A stretch of DNA of 64,000 bases from positions 1,054,001 through 1,118,000 of the forward strand of contig CAWJLA010000001.1 of assembly GCA_963843605.1 (NCBI GenBank), written 5' to 3'. Positions 1-6,606 of the stretch are shown piece by piece. A model generated the notes under the pieces. The model did not search any database and was not told the origin of the DNA. It worked only from the letters and a program-made list of their open reading frames with translations. Positions within the stretch are counted from its first letter, which is position 1. Each line of letters opens with the position of its first letter. A program made the translations under genes and the position numbers. Source of the stretch: FEN-1297 sp963843605 (lineage in GTDB: Bacteria > Bacteroidota > Ignavibacteria > Ignavibacteriales > Ignavibacteriaceae).

Positions 1-355
1 ATCCAAGGGCACTAATTTTTCACAGTATTATCATTATGGTTTTCTCAGTGAGACTCTGTGATTCCTCTTTGAAACTCAGTGCTCCCAAAACCTAAAAAAG
101 TATCACAGAGTTCCACCGAGGTGAAAATTAATAATTTCTTACTAAAACAATATTCGAAAATATTCAATCTTCAATCTAAAATCCAAGGGCACTAATTTTT
201 CACAGTATTATTATTATGGTTTTCTCAGTGAGACTCTGTGATTCCTCTGTGAAACTCAGTGCTCCCAAGACCTAAAAAAGTATCACAGAGTTCCACTGAG
301 GTGAAAATTAATAATTTCCTACTAAAACAATATTCGAAAATATTCAATCTTCAAT
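1..355. repeat. Tandem duplication of a ~180-bp non-coding unit
   Basis: Positions 1-180 and 181-355 are near-identical copies with about half a dozen substitutions visible by eye. Each carries one copy of the CACAGAG/CACTGAG repeat (cores about 38-122 and 218-302) and ends in the word TATTCAATCTTCAATC. The left copy starts at the window edge, so more copies may lie outside. The stretch has no gene. The right copy runs into the stop codon of rmlA, whose last codons are written in the same repeat word. Confidence 0.9.
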
Positions 356-1207
356 CATCAATCTTTCCAAATAATCCCTGTAAGAAGATTTAGGATATGA
401 ATTAACTAATGCCGCATACTGTTCTTTATTTATAAACTTCATGTGGTAAGCAATTTCTTCGATGCAGGCTACTTTAAGTCCCTGTCTTTGTTCTATAACC
501 CCGAAAAAGTTGGCCGCCTGCAGAAGAGCTTCCGGCGTGCCGGTGTCCAGCCATGCTATTCCGCGTCCGATTTTTTCTACTTTTAATTTTTTTTGCTGCA
601 GATATTCTTTATTAACGTCTGTTATTTCAAGTTCTCCGCGGGCCGACGGTTTTAAATTTTTCGAGATATTCACGACTTCATTATCATAAATATAAATTCC
701 CGGCACCGCATAACTTGATTTCGGCAATTTTGGTTTTTCTTCGATAGATATTGCATGACCTTCTTTATCGAACTCAACAATACCGTAGCGCTGCGGATCA
801 GTTACCTGATAGCCGAAAATGGTTGCATATTCATTAGTTTTAAGGGCGTTATAAAAGAAATTAAAATTCCCGTAGAAAATATTATCGCCTAAAACCAGCG
901 TAACACTGTCGTCTTTAATAAATTCCTCTCCCAGTATAAATGCCTCCGCAATTCCGTTCGGCGCTTCTTGAACTTTGTAGTCTATTGTAAGTCCGAGCTG
1001 CGAACCGTCGCCGAACAACTGACGGTAAAGAGGTATTGTTTCTTCGTTGGAGATTATTAAAATATCTTTAATACCGCCAAGCATTAAACTTGACAAAGGA
1101 TGATATATAAGCGGTTTGTCATAAATTAATGCCAGCTGTTTGCTGTATACTTTTGTTACCGGATATAACCGTGATCCGGATCCGCCGGCAAGGATTATTC
1201 CCTTCAT
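344..1207 (-). CDS. rfbA: Glucose-1-phosphate thymidylyltransferase (RmlA/RfbA)
   Basis: Makes dTDP-glucose from dTTP and glucose-1-phosphate, the first step towards dTDP-rhamnose and related sugars; cytoplasmic. The 287-residue length fits the family. The N-terminal nucleotide-binding loop GGSGSRLYPVT (about residues 8-18) is followed by SKQL and YDKP, and LGDNIFYG, EEKP and GELEITDVN are typical family blocks. It ends the cluster in this window; rfbB, C and D are not seen and may lie further left or elsewhere. The last codons (LMIED, stop) are made from the local intergenic repeat word, so the extreme C-terminus is probably not ancestral. The nucleotidyltransferase call is firm; exact sugar specificity is inferred from family. 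Confidence 0.93.
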   Translation of the reverse strand: MKGIILAGGSGSRLYPVTKVYSKQLALIYDKPLIYHPLSSLMLGGIKDILIISNEETIPLYRQLFGDGSQLGLTIDYKVQEAPNGIAEAFILGEEFIKDDSVTLVLGDNIFYGNFNFFYNALKTNEYATIFGYQVTDPQRYGIVEFDKEGHAISIEEKPKLPKSSYAVPGIYIYDNEVVNISKNLKPSARGELEITDVNKEYLQQKKLKVEKIGRGIAWLDTGTPEALLQAANFFGVIEQRQGLKVACIEEIAYHMKFINKEQYAALVNSYPKSSYRDYLERLMIED

Positions 1208-1219
1208 GTCTACTCTTCT

Positions 1220-1262
1220 TATTAATTGACGATTTACGATTGAAGATTTACGATTGAAGAAT
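1220..1262. repeat. Word repeat of the ATTGACGATTTACGATTGAAG type
   Basis: Several overlapping copies of TTGACGATTTACGATTGAAG-like words directly upstream of rmlA. The same words recur at about 1780-1812, 3590-3640, 3800-3825, 5263-5305, 20142-20215, 20276-20330, 21641-21662 and 24030-24100. All are in gaps between genes of the polysaccharide cluster, and none was noticed between 5.7 and 20.1 kb. Confidence 0.75.
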
Positions 1263-1321
1263 GAAGATTTGTAAATTTTGATCTTTATTATTTAAATACG
1301 AATATGATAAAAATTTTATTT

Positions 1322-1672
1322 TCAATTTCCGCGCGCTGTTTTTCTTGAAGCAATAAAAATTGATGTTAATTCATGCGCTTCATTTCTAAGTTTCTCGAGC
1401 ATAATTGAGTTAAACAATTTTTCATCATTTATAAATTCCAACCAAAATTCGGTTTCGTCTGATTCTTCAATCACGATACTAAGTTTAGAAATAAATGAGG
1501 CTTTACTCTGAGCCAAGCAGGTTGCCCTATAATTTGCAGCCACTGAAGTACTGCATCTTATTAATTGATTTTGGATATGATTACACAAACTGTTTTTAGG
1601 AAGTGATACACCGAGTTTAACGCAATTATGAGCAAAGATTTTCGTACGGTTTATTAAATCATTTTTATTCAT
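1322..1672 (-). CDS. Four-helix-bundle protein (S23/IVP family)
   Basis: A 116-residue protein matching the family first found in intervening sequences of 23S rRNA genes and now seen scattered in many Bacteroidota and related genomes. Diagnostic stretches are an N-terminal helix with the RTKIFAHNCVKL pattern, the central LIRCSTSVAANYRA segment (family consensus R-S-x-S-V-x-A-N-x-x-E-A, here with A/T changes), and EESDETEFWLEFI. No catalytic residues are known for the family. The start has a good ribosome site (AGGGGAAGAAA before ATG). It sits alone between wzi and rmlA in repeat-rich DNA. The fold assignment is strong; the function is unknown. Confidence 0.85.
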   Translation of the reverse strand: MNKNDLINRTKIFAHNCVKLGVSLPKNSLCNHIQNQLIRCSTSVAANYRATCLAQSKASFISKLSIVIEESDETEFWLEFINDEKLFNSIMLEKLRNEAHELTSIFIASRKTARGN

Positions 1673-1813
1673 TTTCTTCCCCTTTTTAAAAATGAATGCT
1701 TAATCTATATTATAATCAAATATAATTCACTAAAAAAATATTTAAAATATAAAATATTTGTCAATCTAACGACATTCTACAATCGTAAATCTTCAATCGT
1801 AAATCGCCAATCC

Positions 1814-3580
1814 TCAGATTCCATAATAAAGCCCGATATAAAATTCATTAAGCCGACTGTTCACAAAAGTATGGTTTGTTTGTTCGGCAGATATTTTCGT
1901 TGTTTGAAAGTGGAGTTTTGCATAAAGGTCGTGAAGAATTTCATATTTAACATCGGCGCCGAAGTAAGCATAGTTTGTTCTGAGTCCGAACAGGAAAGGC
2001 GGCTGCGGCTGTCTGTACTGCTGTTCTTCGATACCGGCGGAGCCTTTTCGTATATACTGTCCCCACACTGTAGCATCTAAACCTCTGATAAACCTGTAAT
2101 TCAAAGCCCCGTAAATCAAATCGGCATTATTGCCCATCCAGTGCCCCATTACATAACCTGAGTTTTGATAAGTTAACGTCGGAATATAATGAGAGTACAC
2201 GAAAGGAAATATTTTTGTAAACTCTGCGGTTAATGACAGATTATCTACAGGAAGATCTGTTACCGATCCGCCTAGAGTAAAACCGAATTGATTTCTCTGC
2301 TGCTTGGCATTAAACAGTCCTTCGAATGTGATTTCATCTATAAACCAGGTGCCGTACAGATGTGTATTCTTAATTTGATTTCTGGAACTTACTCCAAGGA
2401 AAAATTGTGAATTTCCGCCGGCATTATTGTTAGCCTGACTTAAATAATGATCCGCCAGTCTGAAAAACATTATAGGGATAAGATATGGTATTTCCAGTTT
2501 ATCGCTGTAGACAATTGATTCACCGAGAGAAATATCAAGTCCATCCGTAGGTGTAACGGTAAGGGTATGGGAAGCAAGATATTTGGATCTGAACTGATCC
2601 CGGTAAATTCCGTATCGGTAAGACGCATAAATACCGGAAGAGTCGATAACATCCGAATTAAGCCAGGCGTGAATATAATTAAAGCTAAGCCATTTAACCG
2701 GATGAAGATCAAGTCTAATAAAAGGAAAAGAAGGTGCTTTTTCCGAAAGGACCAGCAGACCGCTTTGGCCGTAACCCCAATTAAAGAAATCCTTTCCTAT
2801 AGTAATATCGCCGTATGACCAATCATAAGTAATATTCGCATTTACTTCACTGTACTGCATATTATTCAAATCAGATTTTGCAATTATTACACCGGTTTGC
2901 GGAGTAAATTGTTTAGTACGATCTATACCGGTTCCGTCTTCAGAGTTATCCTTATATCTGAAACTAAAGCCAATATTATTGCTTAAATAACCGTAAAGAT
3001 AAACACCGTCCCACCTATGCGAATACTTTGCGCCGTCCCGGGTTCCCGCTTCATAACCTAAAATCGGACTGACATTTATCTTAAACAAACTATCCTCATA
3101 CGAAAACAATCTTAACCGGCCGTACGGATCGTAATTTAGTATAGTTGTCTGAGGTTTGTTGGTTGTTGGTTGTTGGTTGTCGGTTGTTGGTTGTTGGTTG
3201 TCGGTTGTCGGTTGTCGGTTGTTGGAGATTGGTGGTTGGACGTCGGAGGTTAAATTATTTTGTTCCTCGAACCTTTCGGATTTCAATTGCTTCAGTTCGA
3301 TTCCGTAATCTTTCAGATAAAAATTTAATTCTTCATTTTCCAGCGGAGTAATTTTTAATTTTTCATTTTTAATTTTTAACTGCAGCAGCTTCGCTGCGAT
3401 GTACTTCCTGCTTACCGGTCTGATCTGATCATTAAATACGATGACGCCTTTCTGCGCCATCCGGTCAAGGAACTGATAAACATCGCTGTTGACTGGCTGA
3501 AAGACTGTCTGAGCGAAAGAACTTGAGACATAAAAAACAACTAATATAAATGCAGACAGCGTAATAGATTTAATTTTCAT
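1814..3580 (-). CDS. wzi: Wzi-family capsule assembly outer-membrane protein
   Basis: Predicted outer-membrane beta-barrel that helps hold or organise exported capsular polysaccharide at the cell surface. The 588-residue protein has a signal peptide (about residues 1-23, ending SSSFAQ), a short helical N-terminal region and then alternating aromatic-rich beta strands such as WSYGDITIGKDFFNWGYG and ATVWGQYIRKG, ending in a strand that finishes GLYYGI, as expected for a barrel. Residues about 73-148 are odd: they contain KIKNEKLKIT and a proline/threonine/glutamine repeat (QPTTDN several times) encoded by DNA that looks like intergenic repeats. This segment is probably a disordered periplasmic linker. 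It follows wbaP in the transcription direction. Confidence 0.8.
   Translation of the reverse strand: MKIKSITLSAFILVVFYVSSSFAQTVFQPVNSDVYQFLDRMAQKGVIVFNDQIRPVSRKYIAAKLLQLKIKNEKLKITPLENEELNFYLKDYGIELKQLKSERFEEQNNLTSDVQPPISNNRQPTTDNQQPTTDNQQPTTNKPQTTILNYDPYGRLRLFSYEDSLFKINVSPILGYEAGTRDGAKYSHRWDGVYLYGYLSNNIGFSFRYKDNSEDGTGIDRTKQFTPQTGVIIAKSDLNNMQYSEVNANITYDWSYGDITIGKDFFNWGYGQSGLLVLSEKAPSFPFIRLDLHPVKWLSFNYIHAWLNSDVIDSSGIYASYRYGIYRDQFRSKYLASHTLTVTPTDGLDISLGESIVYSDKLEIPYLIPIMFFRLADHYLSQANNNAGGNSQFFLGVSSRNQIKNTHLYGTWFIDEITFEGLFNAKQQRNQFGFTLGGSVTDLPVDNLSLTAEFTKIFPFVYSHYIPTLTYQNSGYVMGHWMGNNADLIYGALNYRFIRGLDATVWGQYIRKGSAGIEEQQYRQPQPPFLFGLRTNYAYFGADVKYEILHDLYAKLHFQTTKISAEQTNHTFVNSRLNEFYIGLYYGI
3154..3240. 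repeat. GGTTGTTGGTTGTCGGTTG short tandem repeat inside wzi
   Basis: About nine imperfect copies of the 7-base unit GGTTGTT/GGTTGTC in a row. On the coding strand the frame gives a run of P-T-T-D/N-N-Q/R-Q units in Wzi. The unit length is not a multiple of 3, but 21 bases (three units) give seven codons, so gain or loss of other copy numbers would shift the frame. Confidence 0.85.
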
Positions 3581-3648
3581 ATTGGAATTTAGGATTGTTA
3601 ATTGATGATTGTCGATTTACGATTGTCGAATAAAACTTTTATGATTTT

Positions 3649-3754
3649 CCTCTCTGTGGAACTCCGTGCGAACTCAGTGGAACTCTGTGATACTTTTTTA
3701 GGTTTGGGGAGCACTGAGTTTCACAGAGTATTCAGCGAGTCTCACTGAGAAAAC
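3649..3754 (+). repeat. CTCTGTGGAACTC dispersed repeat, copy 3
   Basis: About 105 bases, nearly the same as 5333-5429 and as the reverse complement of the cores in 38-122 and 218-302. It is built from four versions of a 17-base word: CTCTGTGGAACTCCGTG, CTCAGTGGAACTCTGTG, then CACTGAGTTTCACAGAG and CGAGTCTCACTGAG. The two halves can therefore pair into a long imperfect hairpin. It lies between wbaP and wzi and is flanked by the ATTGACGATTTACG word. Confidence 0.85.
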
Positions 3755-3822
3755 CAGAATAACAATTCTATGAATAATTAGTGATTTTGAATTTTAGAAA
3801 GAAAATCGACAATAGTAAATCC

Positions 3823-5223
3823 TTAATACGCGTTAGGGTCGCCTCTAAGCATATTCCAGGCGGTAAGAAATATAATCTGTATATCGAGCCAGAACGACCA
3901 GTTTTCGATATACCAAAGATCGTTGTCTATTCTTTTTTGCATTAGTTCGGGAGCTTCGGTACCGCCTCTGAATCCGTTTATTTGTGCCCATCCTGTTATT
4001 CCCGGTTTAACCAGATGGCGCAGCATATATAATCTGATTTTTTCTTTTGATTCCAAGTTCAGAGGAGTCGGATGCGGTCTAGGACCGACGATACTCATAT
4101 CGCCTTTCAGAACATTCCAGAACTGGGGAAGTTCATCGAGGTTAGTTTTTCTCAGGATCTTGCCTATTTTAGTAATCCTGGGATCATCCTTTTGAGCCTG
4201 CCGGTAATTGCCTTGGTTATCGACATCCAGACTGTCGTTGCTCATTGAACGAAACTTATAAGTAATAAATTTTTTATTATTGCGTCCCCATCTTTCCTGT
4301 TTGAATAAAACAGGACCGGAGGAAGAAATTTTAATTAATACAGAGATAAGCGGCCATAACCATGAGAAAACAAAGACATATAGAAAAACCGTAAAAATTA
4401 TATCGAAGGTCCTCTTTAGCACTCTCCAGTGAAATTCGTTCAGCCTGTCTTCCCTAACGGAAATGATGGGAAAGTGTCCGAACATAGTTATATTATATTT
4501 ACTGGAGACAAACTTAAAATAGTCCGGTATTATCTTTACCCTGGTTGTATGCTTTTCGCAGATTCTTACAGTATCTTCGATCCTGCTAGTAGCACTATTC
4601 GGCAGAGCGATTATAACGTTATCGACCTGCTGCTTATCAAGGACTTTATCCAGATCGTTAATTTTTCCCAGGTACTGACCGTTCAGGAAATCTTTTTTAC
4701 GGTCGTCCAGAAAGCCGATTATTTTATATCCGAAGTGCGGATTTTTTCTTATGGTATCATAAAATTCGTTGCCGACGTTGCCTGCACCTACAATAAGAAG
4801 ATTTCTGGCATTTCTGCCTTTGGCGCGAATGCGGTTTAATATTTTTCTGAAAATAAATTTTTCCGTACTTATCCATACTATGCCGGTGCTAGCAAATACC
4901 AAGATAAAATATCTCGGCATATCGTCGTCTTTTAACAGATACAAAATAACGACCGTGCTAATCACCTGGATAACGTAGCTTTTTAATAATATTATAATTT
5001 CATAGCTGAAATTTCTGGATCGGAACTCATCGTAAAGGCCGAGAGATTTTGAAGAAAAAAACCATATAATCGCAAGGGCCAGAATAAGAAACTGCGCGTT
5101 AACGTTTTTCAAAAAATCAAACTGCCATACGGTAACGTATGCGGTTAAAATAAACGATCCGATTAATATTATTATATCCAGGGAGATGCGGAAAAAATAT
5201 AACGATGTGCGGTAGAGTTGCAT
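3823..5223 (-). CDS. Undecaprenyl-phosphate sugar-1-phosphate transferase (WbaP/WcaJ type)
   Basis: Starts repeat-unit synthesis by moving a hexose-1-phosphate from a UDP-sugar to undecaprenyl phosphate at the inner membrane. The 466-residue protein has four to five N-terminal membrane helices, a central Rossmann-like domain (LLIVGAGNVGNEFYDTI), one more membrane segment, and the catalytic bacterial sugar-transferase domain: KRTFDIIF at its start, then FKQERWGRNNKKFITYKFRSM, TNLDELPQFWNVLKGDMSIVGPRP and KPGITGWAQING. Length and order match the polyisoprenyl-phosphate hexose-1-phosphate transferase family. A decayed copy of codons 1 to ~74 lies just upstream at 5455-5676. The sugar used (glucose or galactose) cannot be read from the sequence. 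Confidence 0.92.
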   Translation of the reverse strand: MQLYRTSLYFFRISLDIIILIGSFILTAYVTVWQFDFLKNVNAQFLILALAIIWFFSSKSLGLYDEFRSRNFSYEIIILLKSYVIQVISTVVILYLLKDDDMPRYFILVFASTGIVWISTEKFIFRKILNRIRAKGRNARNLLIVGAGNVGNEFYDTIRKNPHFGYKIIGFLDDRKKDFLNGQYLGKINDLDKVLDKQQVDNVIIALPNSATSRIEDTVRICEKHTTRVKIIPDYFKFVSSKYNITMFGHFPIISVREDRLNEFHWRVLKRTFDIIFTVFLYVFVFSWLWPLISVLIKISSSGPVLFKQERWGRNNKKFITYKFRSMSNDSLDVDNQGNYRQAQKDDPRITKIGKILRKTNLDELPQFWNVLKGDMSIVGPRPHPTPLNLESKEKIRLYMLRHLVKPGITGWAQINGFRGGTEAPELMQKRIDNDLWYIENWSFWLDIQIIFLTAWNMLRGDPNAY

Positions 5224-5332
5224 TTTATATTATAATTACCCTTGTATAAAATTCTTTCGATTTCCGAATGACGATTTAGCATTGACAATTGAAGATTGTC
5301 GAATAAAACTTTTATGTTTTTTCCTCTCTGTG

Positions 5333-5429
5333 GAACTCCGTGCGGACTCAGTGGAACTCTGTGATACTTCTTTAGGTTTTTAGGAGCACTGAGTCTCACA
5401 GAGGAATCACTGAGTCTCACTGAGAAAAC
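5333..5429 (+). repeat. CTCTGTGGAACTC dispersed repeat, copy 4
   Basis: Near-identical in order and sequence to the copy at 3649-3754, including the flanking GTCGAATAAAACTTTTATG word on its left. It sits between the intact wbaP gene and its decayed 5' copy, at the edge of the AT-rich cassette. Confidence 0.85.
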
Positions 5430-5454
5430 TATAATGTATGTATAGCACTTCTTA

Positions 5455-5676
5455 TCTAGTTGAAATTTCCCGAACTGAACCTGTTGTATAAACCGGGACA
5501 CTTTGAAGAGAAGAAGCATATAACCGCCGGCGATAATACAAGAAACCGGGTTTTGAAATCTTAAGCAAATCAAACTGCCAAACACTCATGTACGCGGTTA
5601 AAATAAAAGGAATTATTAATATCATTATATCCAGTGAAATACGGAAAAGATATAATGATGTGTGTTAGAGTTGCAA
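5455..5676 (-). pseudogene. Decayed duplicate of the wbaP 5' end
   Basis: Read on the minus strand this stretch aligns with codons 1 to ~74 of the intact wbaP gene: LYRTSLYFFRISLDIIILIG in the gene corresponds to HTSLYLFRISLDIMILII here, and both continue ILTAYV/M-VWQFD. The ATG has become TTG and the codon for Tyr4 has become TAA. The first stop comes three codons in, so it cannot make the protein. Homology fades near 5455, and the rest of the gene is missing. It marks the left junction between conserved cluster DNA and the AT-rich cassette. Confidence 0.85.
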
Positions 5677-5840
5677 TTTAGTTTTTTAGGATTCTTTTAT
5701 ATAATTTTTCGCATTACTTAATAACTTTTTCAGAGTCTTTCTTACATTAAACAACTTTATTTCTTTAAATTTATTTTATTATTCAAATTTTTTTAATCCT
5801 AAAAACTCCAGTATGATAAAAATTATAAATAAGGTATTTG

Positions 5841-6536
5841 TTAAAAAATATCGTTTCCATAATCTGCGGGTTCCTGAACTAAACGATACAGCCATTCCAA
5901 AGATGCATTTTTCATCCATTCAGGAGCATGTTTTGTTTTACCTGCTATATAATCAAATCCGGCACCAATCCCAATCATAATTCCCTTGTTTAACTTTTTA
6001 AAATTTTCAGACATCCATATTTCTTGCTTGGGTGCTCCTAAACCTATCCATATTAAATCAGGTCCGGCATTATTAATTTCACTTATAAATTTTTCATTTT
6101 CTTCATTAGTAAAAGATCTATACGGCGGAGAAAAAGCGCCAACAATTTGGGTATCTGGGAATTTCTGTTCAATGTTTTCCAACATTTTATTCAATGTATC
6201 TTGAGAACTGCCGAAGAAATAATGTCTTAATTGATTCTTCTGTCCCCATTCCAAAGTTTTTTCCATAAATGTCGGACCGAAAATTCTGGAGATATTTTTT
6301 CCCCGCATTTTACCAATGATCGATAACGGTCTGCCGTCTGGAAAAGCCATCACTGCAGAATTGGTAATTTGCATATATTCCTTATTCCTCACACCTTCAA
6401 TGATTGTATGAACATTATTGACAGTTATATATGAAGGGTTAATTCCAGTTTTAACTAGATGTACTAATAAAAAATATACTTTTTCATATGATTTTAGGAT
6501 TGATATATTAGAGCCCAGAATTTTTACTTTTGACAT
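5841..6536 (-). CDS. WecG/TagA/CpsF family glycosyltransferase (GT26)
   Basis: Transfers an N-acetylmannosamine-type residue (ManNAc or ManNAcA in studied members) to a lipid-linked sugar, working on the cytoplasmic face of the inner membrane. Family blocks visible are VNNVHTIIEG, the AVMAFPDGRPLSIIGK block, RIFGPTFMEKTLEWGQ, RHYFFGSS, and the C-terminal IWIGLGAPKQEIWM and GIGAGFDYIAGKTKHAPEWM. The frame is open to a GTG at 6543-6545, but the ATG at 6534-6536 gives a 231-residue protein starting MSKVKILG and is the more likely start. The presence of UDP-GlcNAc 2-epimerase genes (UDP-ManNAc makers) in the same cluster fits this donor. Confidence 0.88.
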   Translation of the reverse strand: MSKVKILGSNISILKSYEKVYFLLVHLVKTGINPSYITVNNVHTIIEGVRNKEYMQITNSAVMAFPDGRPLSIIGKMRGKNISRIFGPTFMEKTLEWGQKNQLRHYFFGSSQDTLNKMLENIEQKFPDTQIVGAFSPPYRSFTNEENEKFISEINNAGPDLIWIGLGAPKQEIWMSENFKKLNKGIMIGIGAGFDYIAGKTKHAPEWMKNASLEWLYRLVQEPADYGNDIF

Positions 6537-6606
6537 AAGTAGCACAACTTTATTTTAAGATACTATCCATATATTTATAGACTTAAAATAAATTGAGTAA
6601 AAAGAT

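Noticed and set aside
3154..3240. Possible CRISPR array
   Set aside because: The repeat is seven bases long, contiguous and without spacers, and lies inside a coding frame.
3145..3351. Plus-strand open frame of valine/cysteine-rich repeats opposite wzi
   Set aside because: It is only the complement of the seven-base repeat within wzi; the minus-strand frame has signal peptide and barrel features.
5172..5585. A 137-codon minus-strand frame spanning the dispersed repeat and part of the wbaP remnant
   Set aside because: It runs through repeat DNA and only in its first part covers the remnant, in a different frame; it has no protein-family features.
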